Origin: Candidatus Leptovillus gracilis
GTDB taxonomy: Bacteria > Chloroflexota > Anaerolineae > Promineifilales > Promineifilaceae
Reading direction: 5' to 3'
Assembly: GCA_016716065.1 (NCBI GenBank)
Contig: JADJXA010000001.1
Span: 806,001-870,000 of the forward strand
Length of the DNA stretch: 64,000 nt
This document shows, piece after piece, positions 51,546 through 61,891 of this stretch (the first letter of the stretch is position 1; each line of letters opens with the position of its first letter). Under the pieces are notes generated by a model. The model saw only the letters and a list, made by a program, of their open reading frames with translations, was not told the origin of the DNA and made no database searches. Position numbers and translations under genes: made by a program.

Positions 51546-54500
51546 TTAAAGAAAAACGCGCACCAATTGGATTTGCTGGTCGCGGTTTAATATGTGTTGG
51601 CTTGTGGCCGGGTCCAGACAGCAGCCGGGCAGGGAGATGATACGGCCGTCATCCATCACCACCTCAATCGCCGTCCCTGCGCCACGGGTATAGACAATGG
51701 GCGTCTGGCAGAAAGTGAACGCCAGCGAGTTGGTGGGCAGGGGCAGCGTTTGTGGCTGCCCGGCCACGTCCACATAGTTGAAATTGCCCGGTTCGCTTAA
51801 AAACTCGTCCGGCCGCAGCAGCGTCGGCGCAAAATGAAGCGCGCCATTCTGCACGAAAACGCCCAACTCGCCCCAGCGCGTGAGAATTTCTTCCTTCACC
51901 TGGCCGGTCATGCCTGGCTGCTGCGCGCCCCGTCCCATTGGCGTATGCGAGTAGGGGTCGGTGGGGAATGCGCCGTAGGTGGCGGGCGTTTTGTTGTAAC
52001 CCAGCCCGGCGCGAATGTCGTGATAGGCAGCGGCGAGGGCCTGAGCAACGGCCGTTGCCGCTCCCTCAGCCAACACCACCTGCTGATAACATTCTTGCGC
52101 CGCCAGCAGCAGCTTGGAGACCATGTGCCAGTAGATGCTGCCCAACCCTTCGTAAGCAAAAAACGTGCCAGAACGTCCGGTAAAGGCGCGATGGTTGAAG
52201 GTCGCCTCAAACAGATCAAGCAGGAAGGCGCGTTCGGCGGCGGCCAACTGGGCATAGGCGGCTTCCTGGGCCAAACCATCCAGGGTTCGTGCCACGTCAT
52301 TGGCATTACGGAAACGGCCGTTAAAATGAAATACACCTGCCTCATCCCGCACCAGCAAACGGCCGTCGCCGGCCGCCACCAGCGCCGCCACCAACTCTGA
52401 GCCAGCCACCTGACCGGCAGCGACGTTGTTTTTCTGACGGAAACCAGGCAGTTTGCGGTTGGGATAAAGCATGTAGGTGTGTTGGTCGGCGCGGTACAGG
52501 TCGCTGTGGCGCAGGCTGTGCAGCAGCGCGGCGGCTTCGTCTGGGGCCAGCAGCCCGGCAGACAGAACAGCGACCTGCCCTTCCAACATCAGGTAGAGGT
52601 TTTCTATGGCCGCGCTTTGCCCATCATCCAGGCGCAGGATGTTATAGGTGTGGTAGAGGCCGTCGGGACGGCGGTTGGCGCGCAGGGTATGTTCGATGTA
52701 GTTTTGCGCCAGCGCCAGGAAGCCGTGCAGGTCGGAGCGGCTGATGGCGGTTTGGGCGGTGGGCAGGCCGTTTTGGTAGATGGTGGCGCGGTAGGCGGTG
52801 GCCGCCGCGCCCAACGCATCCATCAGCGCCCGCCGCGTTTTGTCCTCGAAGCCGGTGTCCAGGTAGGGTTGATGGGCAGTCAGGGTGGCTTGCACCGCCG
52901 CGAACAGGTCGGCAACGGCCGTATTCACCACAAACGCTTCGTCAGCGCCGCCAACCAACCGCGCCTGCCAAAAGGCGATAAAGCGGCGCAGATAAGCGGC
53001 CGTCACCACCGACAGCCCTTTGCCCACCAGGGCGTTGTTGGCGTCGTTCCATTCGGGGCGCTGGGTATTCATCCAGATGCCGCCGTCGGGGACCAGATTG
53101 GTGAGTTTAGCCAGCAGCAAAGTCAGCAATTTTTCGCTGAGGGTGACGTGGATGACCTGCCCGGCGGAATCGCGGTGCAGACGGCCGTCTGTGCCCAGGT
53201 GGGTGACGGCCGTTTCTATCGCCTGCTCCTGCGCCCAATCAAACGCAATGGTGTTGTACCAATCGGTCAGCATCTCCGTATAGGGCTTAAGGCGGTAAGG
53301 GACGTTGGCGTAAGCAAAAATAGGACGGTGGTCAAGACGCGCTAATACGCCGGGGTCGGTTTGTTCAGCAATTTCCAGCAGCTTTTGCAAATAGATGATC
53401 TGGTGGTCGCTCCAATAGCCGATGTTGGCCCAGGGGTTGTTTGGCTCCGGGATTTCCCACTCCAGGCCGTCACGAGTGACGCGGTATGGGTTGTAACCAT
53501 CGGCGGTGGTGGCATTAAGGAATTTGGCGATCATGCCCGGCGCATAACCAGGAAAAGCCAGCGCCAGCGGCTCCCAATTTTGGAAAATATCGCGCCAGTT
53601 GCCCTGATAGTCGAGGCGCGGCGAGCCGTCTGGCTGTTTCAGGTTGATAGAGAACTGGTTCCACGGGCGGCTGGGGTCGCCATGGCGGCGGCTAAAGGTG
53701 AGCGGCAGATATTCGTAGCACAGGCGGATCAGGTCGGGGTTGTCGGCGGCGGCGGCCCGTTCATACAAATCACCGCTGGGTAACTGGGTGGGCAGCGCGG
53801 CGAACCAATCGGCCTGCCTGCCCAGCAGCGGGCGGTGACGTGTCTGAATAAAGTCGAGCAGGTCGCTCCGGTCTACCTGATAACCAGCGGCAAAGATGCC
53901 GCCGCGCATGATGTTAAACATGACGTTGGCAAAATGGTGGGCGGTGGTCGTAGGTTGGGCGGATATCTGTAAGCCATCGGCGGCGGCGACGTAGCGAACA
54001 AGATTTGCTGTGTTCTGGTCTATGTCGGTCTCAATTTGTTGTTCGATGCTCTGCCGATCTTGCCCCAACAAGCCGGCCAGCCGGGTGACGGCCGTGCTGT
54101 CTTGATTCACGTCGGCGATGATGTGCCAGCGGTGGTTTTGGCCCGGTGGCAGGGTAAGGGCGACGTTGACGAAATAAGCGCCCGCTTTGCCACAGATGTC
54201 TTGTTCGGGGGTGAGGGGACGGCCGTCGCCAAACGCCGCCACCTGCTCCGTACAAAGTAAATGAATGGGATTGTCTAATCCTACCTGCCAGGCGACAGTC
54301 GCCATGAGCGATTCGCTCGGCTCTGCCTGGTCGGTGAGGGTGGCGCTGAGGGCGAAGATGCCCAGGCCGGTGGCCGCGTCTAGTTCGCTGCGCTTATAGG
54401 CGTGCAGCAGGCTGCTCATGGTCGTCTGCAAGGCGTTGGTGGCGCCGTAGGGCAGCAAATTGTGCAGGCCGTCGAGCAGCTCAATCTGGCAGGATTGGTC

Positions 54501-55006
54501 GCTGTTATTCTCCAGCCAACAGGTGCGAATGAAACCAAAGCGGTCGCCTGTGCGCCAGCCACGCGCAGCGTCAGCCCTAAATCGTGGTTGATTTCGGCAA
54601 AGACGAGTTTGTTACCGGGGATGTTTTTGTACAGATGGCGTTCGCACCGATAAAGCGCGGCGTATTGGTTGGAAAAGGGGCGCCAGAGATGGGAACGGCC
54701 GTTGCGTTCCACCCGCAGCACCGTTTTGCTGCCGGTCTGTTCGTGATGGGCGGTGATTTTGTCTTCTGTTTCGTAGGGGAAGAGGGCGGAGTCGGCGTTG
54801 GTCCGGCCAGCCGTCAGGCCGCCCGTGCTGCTAATGAACAGCCAATGGTCCGCGCCGCTGACCAGACTCATGAAAAAGGGGGGCATCTGGTCGTAATGGG
54901 CAATGCGATAATAGGTCTCGCCCAGGAGATGGACAAACTCGCCGGTGGGCTGGGCGTCATTGGTCGAAAGGGGTGTACGGCCGAGGTAGAGGGTGTGATT
55001 TTTCAT
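51546..55006 (-). pseudogene. Large (alpha/alpha)6-like carbohydrate-active protein, frameshifted
   Basis: Two frames make one protein of about 1150 residues. The N-terminal part (55006 down to about 54560) has MKNHTLYLGRTPLSTNDAQP, then YYRIAHYDQMPPFFMSLV and FISSTGGLTAGRTN, a beta-sandwich start like GH94-type phosphorylases. A single-base shift near 54545-54560 then gives WRTGDRFGFIRTCWLENNSD and continues as the long frame to 51546. The long part has QFSINLKQPDGSPRLDYQGN, WANIGYWSDHQIIYLQKLLE, DGGIWMNTQRPEWNDANNAL and a C-terminal helical region with PIVYTRGAGTAIEVVMDDG. It may be a glycosidase or phosphorylase; catalytic residues are not assigned. The halves are intact, so the shift may be a sequence error. 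Confidence 0.6.
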
Positions 55007-55209
55007 GGGTTATTTGCGGTTGTGGTCATGGCTTATGAGCCATGGGTCATAGGTGGCGCGTGGACGATCTGCGGTTCGCGGCCAATGTTTTCCTTGATGT
55101 CAATTTCGCCGCTGTACGGCCGACCGATCTAGCCAAAATTATACCCCAACACCCATAAGACCGCCCAGATACTCTGGCGGCGGCAATCCTCAATTTAACA
55201 AGAGACATC

Positions 55210-56618
55210 ATGAGTGAGCTGCACCCACCCATGAAGCCTTCTGTGTTGGCTGCCTCTGGCATCGTAAAGTGGGCCGATTTGTGGCACAATCAGACTATGA
55301 TCGCCGGAATCCGCAAGTCAGGGCCAGGGGGAGCAAACGCAAGCGACGTCAAGCTGCAAATGCATCAGCGACGGCCGTTGCTGTGGCTGGCAGTTTTGCT
55401 GATAACGGCCGTTTTCCTGCCTGATCGCGCCTGGAACACCCTGTTGGTCGGCTTTGGTGGTCTGTTCCTGGCCGCTTACGGCTGGACCTATTTTCTGATC
55501 CACGGGCTGCACGCCAGCCGCAAGCTCCGCTTTGGTTGGGTGGCTGTGGGCGACCGGCTGAGCGAACAGTTTGAATTGGTCAACGACAGCCCCATCCCGG
55601 CGCTGTGGGTCGAAGTGATAGACCAGTCCAATGTGCCCGGTTACAACGCGGCTGTGGTGCAAAGCCTCAGCATCGGCAGCCACATTCATTGGCGACAGTC
55701 GGCCATCTGCACGCGGCGTGGGCAGTTCACCCTGGGGCCGTGGGCGCTGCGCACCGGCGACCCGTTTGGCATCTTTTCGGCCACGCGCACTTACCCGGCC
55801 AGCGACGAAATCATCATCCACCCACCTATCCACAGCACGCTGCCCATCCCCCTGCCTTCTGGACAAAGCAGCGGGCGCGCCCACGCCCGCGAACGGGCGC
55901 AGCAGGCGACGATCAACGCCGCCGGCGCGCGCGCTTATCAGCCCGGCGACCCATTCCGCTGGATCCATTGGCGCGTCAGCGCCCACCGCGACGAGCTGTT
56001 TGTGCGGGAATTTGACCTGGACGCGGCCGGCGATTTGTGGCTGATGTTGGACATGCAAACGGCCGTGCAGTTAAACAACGCGGCTTTAGGGACCGAAGAA
56101 CACGCTGTGCTGCTGGCTGCCGCCATCAGTGCGCGGGTGCTGCAAAACAACCGGGGCGTGGGCCTGGCAGCTTACGGTCGGACGCCGCAGGTGGCCCCAC
56201 CCGCCAGGGGGAAGGCCAGCAGTGGCGGCTGCTGCGGGCGCTGGCCCTGGTGAGTGCCGATGGCCTGGTGGACGTGGGCGTGGGCTTGCGCGATCTGGCA
56301 AATCTGGCGCAGCGGGGCAGCACGGCCGTCATCATTACCGCCAACGGTTCAGCCGACTGGCTGCCGCAGTTAATGCACCTGACGCGCCTGGGCATCCAAC
56401 CCATCGTCATTTTGCTGGATAGGGCCAGCTTCGGCGGCGAGGGAAACAGCGAAGGGCTGCGCGTCGCTATCCGGCAGTTGGGGTTTGCCGTTTACGTCGT
56501 GCGCCAGGGCGAAATCGGCGAACCGCTGGAACAGCATGAACGGCGCGGCTTTTGGGATTTTCGGGTTACGCCGCATGGGCGGACCATCGTCGTTCATAGC
56601 CCTTTTGAAAAGGTGTAG
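55210..56618 (+). pseudogene. DUF58 domain protein, frameshifted
   Basis: One ~470-residue protein in two frames. The N-terminal part has two membrane helices (LLWLAVLLITAVFLPD, LLVGFGGLFLAAYGWTYFLI) and a domain ending in the DUF58 signature YQPGDPFRWIHWRVSAHRDE followed by LFVREFD. The switch is at about 56205-56215 in a G5 run ('cagggggaag'), after which the second frame continues EGQQWRLLRALALVSADG to STAVIITANGSADWLPQLMH and the end at 56618. DUF58 proteins (vWA-like) work with MoxR ATPases and transglutaminases in envelope or stress functions; the TgpA-like gene follows directly. A homopolymer indel in the assembly is the simplest explanation. The start may be 55297 or 55360 instead. 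Confidence 0.82.
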
Positions 56619-56621
56619 GTT

Positions 56622-56672
56622 TTGGGTAATCGGTAATCGGTAATCCGTAATCCGTAAGCCGTAGGCCGTTTC
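56622..56672. repeat. 7-bp tandem array
   Basis: GGTAATCGGTAATCGGTAAT, CCGTAATCCGTAAGCCGTAG units between the DUF58 and TgpA genes. Confidence 0.8.
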
Positions 56673-56677
56673 TGACC

Positions 56678-58972
56678 ATGATAGCGCAGCTTACAGTTTG
56701 GGCCTGGAATCGGTTTCGCCCGCGGGAGGGCTGGTTGGCGCTGGCAGTGGCGGTGGCGCTGGTAGCCTGCGTGGCCGGGGCCATCCTGGAAGTGAACTGG
56801 ACGCCAGAAGCAAACGTGGTAGGGGTAACGGCCGTGTTTGGTCTGCTGATGGGGCTGCTGCTGGCTAAACGCCCTACCAGCCCGCGCCTGGCCTGGACAT
56901 TACTCACGCTTTATGGCCTGCTAATTAGCGGCATCGTTTTGGCGAATTTATGGCCGCCTACGGCCGTTTTACGCGCCGGTTGGTGGGCGACGGCCGATTA
57001 TTGGCGACAAAGCAGCGCACTCTTTGTGGACCGGGCAGCCAGTTGGGTCGTCGCCATTTTTCAGGGCAACCCCAGTCAGGAAACCGTCGTTTTTGCTCTA
57101 GGTTTGGCGTTGGCCGCCTGGTTCCTGGTCGCTTACGCCACCTGGACTATCTTTCGCCAGCGACGGCCGCTGCCCGGTCTGGCATCACTCGGCGTCGCCC
57201 TGGCCGTTAATAACTACTTTGGCCTGGCGGAGTTGTGGTGGTTGGCTGTTTTTGTTGGGCTGGCCGCGCTGCTGGCTGCTCTGGTTCACTTTGCCACCCT
57301 GGAAGAAGAATGGCAGCGCGCCGGCATAGATTATTCCGCCGAAATTCGCCTTGAACTGATCATCGTTGGCGGCGGGACCGCCCTATGCCTGCTGATGTTA
57401 TCTATGATTCTGCCCACCTTCAGCCTGAGCAAACTGGCGGCAGCTTTGCAAAACCATCCCCTGGTAGTAGAAACCGAAAAGACACTGGGGCAGGTTTTTG
57501 CCGGCGTAGAGCAGCCGCGCCAGGCAGGGCTTAGTCCGGGTAGACCGGGCGGCAGCGGCCTGCTGCCGCGCAATTACCTGCTGGGCAACCCACCTGAATT
57601 GGCCGACCAGGTGGTGATGACGGCGGCGCTGGAAATCGCCGCTCCAGATGGGCAATGGCTGCCAGCCACGGCCGCTGTGTTGGCTGGCGCTCATTGGCGG
57701 GGGTTGAGTTACAACGTGTACACCGGGCGCGGTTGGGCGTTGTCCGAAGAGCGCGAAGAGCCGGTTCCCACCGGGCAAACCATCGCCCTGCCAGACGCCG
57801 CCGGGCAAACGCACTTGCGGCAAACAATCGCCTGGCGGCAAGATGAACGGCTGATCCGCTATACAGTCGGCCTGCCCCTGACATTCGACCACGACGTGGT
57901 GGTGCAGTGGCGTGGGCTGGCGGATTTGTCGCGCGTCCAGGGCAAACCGGCCGAATACCAGGCCATGTCACGCCTGACGACGGCTGGAGCGGCCGCTTTA
58001 CGGGCAACGGCCGTTGCCGACACGCCCTCCCTCATCCTTGCCCGCTACACACAGCTGCCCGGCAATTTGCCAGAGCGCATCCCCGCCCTGGCCCAAGAAA
58101 TCGTCGGCGGCCTGGACAATCCGTATGATCAGGCGCGGGCGCTGGAGCAGTTTTTGCGCCAGTATCCCTACTCGCTGGATGTGGAACCGCCGCCGCCAGA
58201 CCAGGACCCGGTGGATTATTTTTTGTTCGATTTGCAGCGCGGCTACTGTGATTATTACGCTTCGGCCATGGCGGTTATGGCGCGCAGCCTGGGCTTGCCG
58301 GCGCGCATCGCTGTGGGCTATCTGGCCCAGCCGCCGGACGAAACCGGCGTGCAGCACATCCGGCAGGCGGACGGCCATTCCTGGCCGGAGATATATTTTG
58401 CCGGATACGGCTGGGTGGAGTTTGAGCCGACGGCCGCTTTTGCCAGCCCTCATGATGCGGCACGGCCGTTCTTCACCGCGGAACCTACCTTCGACGATGT
58501 GTTGGCTGTGCCGCCGACGGCTTTGCCGCTGCGCCAACCAGCTCCCCGCCCAATTTCCTGGGCTGTCATTGCCGGAGGGCTGGGGCTGGTGGCTTTGCTG
58601 GTCGGAGCAGGCGTGTGGCTCTGGCGGCGGCCAACAAACGAGAAAATGGAGGATGGGGTCGTGTGGGTGTACGGCCGTTTGCAGCGGCAGGCAGAACGAT
58701 TGGACCAACCGGCGCAGTCCGGCCAGACGCCGATGGAATTTAGCGCGGCGCTGCAAGAGCGGTTGGACCAGTTCGGCCAACATGCCCGGCTGACGGCCGT
58801 CTCGTCCAGGCTGAAACGGGGCGTGGCCCGGTTAACAGACCTGTACAATGAGCGCCGCTATTCCCCACCAACAACGGAGAACAGCGATGAAGATGAAACG
58901 GCCGTGCAAACCTGGCGCGAGATGAGACGGCCGTTGTACCAACTGTGGCTGGTCAAAAAAATCATGAAGTGA
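56678..58972 (+). CDS. TgpA-type membrane protein with transglutaminase-like domain
   Basis: 764 residues. Six membrane helices in the first ~250 residues (DUF3488/TgpA type), an extracytoplasmic region, the transglutaminase-like core and a final helix (WAVIAGGLGLVALLVGAGVW) with a ~120-residue cytoplasmic tail. The catalytic Cys is in LQRGYCDYYASAMAVM (about C523), the His in DGHSWPEIYF (about 566) and the acidic position in WVEFEPTAAF. It forms the usual pair with the DUF58 gene just upstream; a MoxR AAA ATPase is often the third partner but is not in this window. Probable role in envelope protein or peptide processing. Confidence 0.9.
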   Translation: MIAQLTVWAWNRFRPREGWLALAVAVALVACVAGAILEVNWTPEANVVGVTAVFGLLMGLLLAKRPTSPRLAWTLLTLYGLLISGIVLANLWPPTAVLRAGWWATADYWRQSSALFVDRAASWVVAIFQGNPSQETVVFALGLALAAWFLVAYATWTIFRQRRPLPGLASLGVALAVNNYFGLAELWWLAVFVGLAALLAALVHFATLEEEWQRAGIDYSAEIRLELIIVGGGTALCLLMLSMILPTFSLSKLAAALQNHPLVVETEKTLGQVFAGVEQPRQAGLSPGRPGGSGLLPRNYLLGNPPELADQVVMTAALEIAAPDGQWLPATAAVLAGAHWRGLSYNVYTGRGWALSEEREEPVPTGQTIALPDAAGQTHLRQTIAWRQDERLIRYTVGLPLTFDHDVVVQWRGLADLSRVQGKPAEYQAMSRLTTAGAAALRATAVADTPSLILARYTQLPGNLPERIPALAQEIVGGLDNPYDQARALEQFLRQYPYSLDVEPPPPDQDPVDYFLFDLQRGYCDYYASAMAVMARSLGLPARIAVGYLAQPPDETGVQHIRQADGHSWPEIYFAGYGWVEFEPTAAFASPHDAARPFFTAEPTFDDVLAVPPTALPLRQPAPRPISWAVIAGGLGLVALLVGAGVWLWRRPTNEKMEDGVVWVYGRLQRQAERLDQPAQSGQTPMEFSAALQERLDQFGQHARLTAVSSRLKRGVARLTDLYNERRYSPPTTENSDEDETAVQTWREMRRPLYQLWLVKKIMK

Positions 58973-59007
58973 CGCCAAACTGTATCCGTTCACGCCCCCT
59001 TGCAAAT

Positions 59008-59062
59008 CCTCCCGGAGGCTGACAAGACAGGCAGAGATTCGCTCGCTTTAGCCTCCGAGAGG
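59008..59062. repeat. Inverted repeat between convergent genes
   Basis: CCTCCCGGAGGCT (59008) pairs with AGCCTCCGAGAGG (59050), one mismatch. It may end transcription from both sides. A CACCTTGTCACCTTGTCAGG repeat follows at 59078. Confidence 0.5.
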
Positions 59063-59090
59063 GTGATCCGATAGTCACCTTGTCACCTTG

Positions 59091-60362
59091 TCAGGTATAA
59101 CCCTCTTTGGTCGGCAAAACCTGGCCGCGCACCTCACCAAAACCAACCCGGTAGCCATCTCCCTGGCTCCAGCCAGTCAGCGCCACTTCGTCGCCATCGG
59201 CCAGATAGCCGCGGGTTTGGCCGTCAGGCAGGCGCAGCGGCCGTTCCCCCCGCCAGGTTAACTCCAGCAAACAACCGGCCGAATCGGCCGTGGGACCGCT
59301 GATAGTCCCCGAAGCCAACAGGTCGCCAGGGTGCAAATCGCAGCCATTGCTGCTGTGATGGGCCAACTGCTGGCAAATGTCCCAATATAAATAATGATGG
59401 TTGGTGCGGCTGATGATGACCGGTTCACTCATTTCCGCGCTGCGAATATGCGCTTCCAGGTGAATATCCAGCGACCAATCGGCGGCGCGCTGCAAGTGGG
59501 GCAGGGGGGCGGGTTCCTGGGGAGGGCCAGGCTGCCGAAACGGCGCCAACGCTGCCAATGGTACCACCCAGGGAGAGATGGAAGTGGCGAAGTTTTTGGA
59601 CAAAAATGGACCCAGCGGCTGGTATTCCCACCGTTGTATATCACGGGCGCTCCAGTCGTTCACCAGGACCAGGCCAAAAATATGGTCGGCGGCCTGGCTG
59701 ATGGGAATCGGCTGCCCCAGGTCGTTGCCAGGACCCATAAAAAAGCCGACTTCCAGCTCAAAATCCAGCTCTTGGCTGGGACCAAATACAGGCGCGGCCT
59801 GGGGTTCGGGGCGGGTTTGCCCGTGCGGCCGCCGCACCGGCTGCCCGCTGACGACGATGGAACTGGCACGGCCGTGATAAGCCACCGGCAAATGACGCCA
59901 GTTGGGCATCAGGGCGTTGTCTGGGCCGCGAAACATGGTCCCCACACTGCGGGCGTGGTCCAGCGAGGCGTAGAAATCGGTGTAATCGCCAATCGCCGCC
60001 GGCAGGTGCATGGTGACGGCCGTTTGCCGCCAAAACGCCGCCGCCCGCAGCGGCTGGTTGTCGCGCAGGGTGGGGGTATCGGCGTGCAGCAGGGTTTGCA
60101 AGCGCGCGCGTGTTGGCTGCCAAAACGGCCGTCCCCCGGCCATAAACGCATTCAGGCTGCTTTGCCCAAAAACGGCCGCTGCCGTAAATGGTAAATCAGC
60201 CAGCAGCCCGGCTTGCGCCAGAACAAGCAGGTCCAGCACCCATTCGCCCACGGCCACACCCACGCGCGGCCGTCCACCACCTGGCGGCGTAAAAACGCCA
60301 TAGGGTAAATTATGCCAGGAAAAATGGGAATCTGATTTTATCTCAACAAAAGAGTGGGACAT
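59091..60362 (-). CDS. fahA: Fumarylacetoacetase
   Basis: About 423 residues from ATG 60362 (MSHSFVEIKSDSHFSWHNLP); the frame is open to 60401 but that part lies in the terminator of the upstream gene. Hydrolyses fumarylacetoacetate, the last step of tyrosine/homogentisate degradation. FELEVGFFMGPGNDLGQPIP, VNDWSARDIQRWEYQPLGPF, LSKNFATSISPWVVPLAALA and SGTISGPTADSAGCLLEL are diagnostic and include the metal-binding acidic residues. Length is typical for FAH. No other homogentisate pathway gene (hmgA, maiA) is in the window. Confidence 0.94.
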   Translation of the reverse strand: MSHSFVEIKSDSHFSWHNLPYGVFTPPGGGRPRVGVAVGEWVLDLLVLAQAGLLADLPFTAAAVFGQSSLNAFMAGGRPFWQPTRARLQTLLHADTPTLRDNQPLRAAAFWRQTAVTMHLPAAIGDYTDFYASLDHARSVGTMFRGPDNALMPNWRHLPVAYHGRASSIVVSGQPVRRPHGQTRPEPQAAPVFGPSQELDFELEVGFFMGPGNDLGQPIPISQAADHIFGLVLVNDWSARDIQRWEYQPLGPFLSKNFATSISPWVVPLAALAPFRQPGPPQEPAPLPHLQRAADWSLDIHLEAHIRSAEMSEPVIISRTNHHYLYWDICQQLAHHSSNGCDLHPGDLLASGTISGPTADSAGCLLELTWRGERPLRLPDGQTRGYLADGDEVALTGWSQGDGYRVGFGEVRGQVLPTKEGYT

Positions 60363-60379
60363 AAAGCGGTGGTGAGGAT

Positions 60380-60412
60380 AAAAAAAGCCCCGCTGATGCA
60401 ACTGGCGGGGCT
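60380..60412 (-). terminator. Rho-independent terminator of the small-protein gene
   Basis: AGCCCCGC (60386-60393) pairs with GCGGGGCT (60405-60412); on the minus strand the stem is followed by a run of seven T. Confidence 0.9.
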
Positions 60413-60439
60413 ATCATCTGACTCAGCGCTGCGCTTGAA

Positions 60440-60637
60440 TTAAGCAGCTTTTTTCAAAACGGGCAAACCATTGCGGCTTTCAGAAACCTGGTAGCCGGCC
60501 GGAACGTCATCAATAGCGCCATCTTTCACTTCTTTGGCGAAAAAATAAATCGTTTGCTGACGGCCGTTCTTCAACGTAGTTTCCCGCTTGTGCAGATAGT
60601 AAGTTCTATCTTTGGAGTTCTTGAAACTGTAAGCCAT
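60440..60637 (-). CDS. Small conserved protein of unknown function
   Basis: 65 residues from ATG 60637, which has a strong purine site (AAGGAAGGG) on the minus strand; the frame extends to 60763 but no conserved sequence is there. It reads MAYSFKNSKDRTYYLHKRET, then TLKNGRQQTIYFFAKEVKDG and a C-terminal DVPAGYQVSESRNGLPVLKK. The 'YYLH.RE..L..GR...IYFF.K......IDEVPAGYEV....TGLP.L' pattern is one I associate with short proteins in Chloroflexota and other phyla, function unknown. It has its own terminator and a 200-bp leader and appears to be a single, possibly highly expressed unit. Confidence 0.8.
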   Translation of the reverse strand: MAYSFKNSKDRTYYLHKRETTLKNGRQQTIYFFAKEVKDGAIDDVPAGYQVSESRNGLPVLKKAA

Positions 60638-60837
60638 TTTTCCCTTCCTTATAGAATGAATTTCGTTTGACTGGCTGCTGTTTGCCAGCCAATCTCGTTG
60701 AAACGATTTTGCCGTCCTGACCCCATACTCCTCACAGGAGGTAGGATAGTGCAGCAGAGACACATCTTAAAACAAGATGGGCAACTTGGCAAGCAATTTG
60801 CGCCACGATTAAGAAATTACTACCAGAGAAGCTAGAT

Positions 60838-60869
60838 TTGACACCCAACCGCTTCACCTGTGTTATAAT
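60838..60869 (+). promoter_or_regulatory. Promoter of the DUF368 gene
   Basis: TTGACA (60838-60843) and TGTTATAAT, an extended -10 (60861-60869), with a 20-bp spacer. Start would be near 60876, 19 nt before the ATG at 60895, which rules out the longer open frame from 60838. Confidence 0.75.
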
Positions 60870-60894
60870 GCTGCGTTTTATTCCAACAACCATC

Positions 60895-61884
60895 ATGAGG
60901 TATAAACCTGTGACTAACACAACCGAACGAGAAACGGCCGTCGCCAGACCAACAAGAAGCCTCAAAGCCTACGCCGGGTTAACCCTGCGCGGCATGGCCA
61001 TGGGCGCTTCAGACATCGTGCCCGGCGTTTCTGGCGGCACCATGGCCTTTATCCTGGGCATTTACGAAGAACTGATAGATTCTATCCGCACCATCGGCCG
61101 ACCAGAATTTCTTAGCGCCGCGTTGCGCCTGCGCATTCGCCAGGCGCTGCAAATCCTCAACTGGCCCTTCTTACTGGCCGTTGGCCTGGGTATCTTCATC
61201 TCCGTACTCACGCTGTCTGGCTTGCTAGAATGGCTGCTGGTCAACCAGCCCGTCTACATCTGGAGCTTCTTCTTTGGTCTGGTTCTGGCGTCTGCCTTCA
61301 CTGTGAGCAAGCGGATTCCCCACTGGACGGTACCGCTCATCCTCACCACCCTGGCCGGGGCGGCGGCGGCTTATCTGCTGGTGGGCATGGTCCCAGCGCA
61401 AACCCCCAATACCTGGTGGTTCCTCATTCTCAGCGGTGCGCTGGCAAGCTGCGCCATGATCCTGCCGGGTATCTCTGGCGCATTTATTCTGGTGATTCTG
61501 GGCAAATATGCCTTCATCCTCAACGCAGTGAATACCCGCGACCTTGTGAGCATCGGTTTGTTGGGCATTGGCGCGGCCATTGGTCTGATCTCATTCGCCC
61601 AGGTTCTCAGTTGGATGTTTAAGCAGCACCACAATCTGACCGTCGCTGTCTTGATTGGCCTGATGCTGGGCAGCCTGCGTAAGATTTGGCCCTGGCAAAT
61701 CGCCATCGGCGATGGTCATGGCGCTGAAACCACCAGCCAACACATCAACATCTTGCCCAGTCTGGCTACGTCGGCCGACGTGCTGCAAGTGGTGGCGGCC
61801 GTGGCGTTGATGATCACTGGCATCGTCGCCATTGTGGTTCTGGATCGGGTAGCCAATCTCAAAGAACAAGTTGCCGAGGGGTGA
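60895..61884 (+). CDS. DUF368 membrane protein (PopT-like polyprenyl-phosphate translocase)
   Basis: 329 residues from ATG 60895. LRGMAMGASDIVPGVSGGTM is the DUF368 signature, repeated in inverted form by SGALASCAMILPGISGAFIL, the two half-sites of this inverted-topology family. Nine or so helices. DUF368 (PopT) and DedA (UptA) proteins recycle undecaprenyl-phosphate across the membrane for cell-wall and glycan synthesis. A promoter directly upstream sets the start. The HAD gene follows within 10 bp and may be co-transcribed. The glycosyltransferases elsewhere in the window would use such a lipid carrier. Confidence 0.93.
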   Translation: MRYKPVTNTTERETAVARPTRSLKAYAGLTLRGMAMGASDIVPGVSGGTMAFILGIYEELIDSIRTIGRPEFLSAALRLRIRQALQILNWPFLLAVGLGIFISVLTLSGLLEWLLVNQPVYIWSFFFGLVLASAFTVSKRIPHWTVPLILTTLAGAAAAYLLVGMVPAQTPNTWWFLILSGALASCAMILPGISGAFILVILGKYAFILNAVNTRDLVSIGLLGIGAAIGLISFAQVLSWMFKQHHNLTVAVLIGLMLGSLRKIWPWQIAIGDGHGAETTSQHINILPSLATSADVLQVVAAVALMITGIVAIVVLDRVANLKEQVAEG

Positions 61885-61891
61885 TGTAGCC

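Noticed and set aside
52479..53345. 288-residue plus-strand frame opposite the large carbohydrate-active gene
   Set aside because: The minus-strand frame has coherent domain-like blocks; this one does not.
60838..60894. Longer N-terminus for the DUF368 protein
   Set aside because: This part contains the -35 and extended -10 boxes of its own promoter, so it is not translated.
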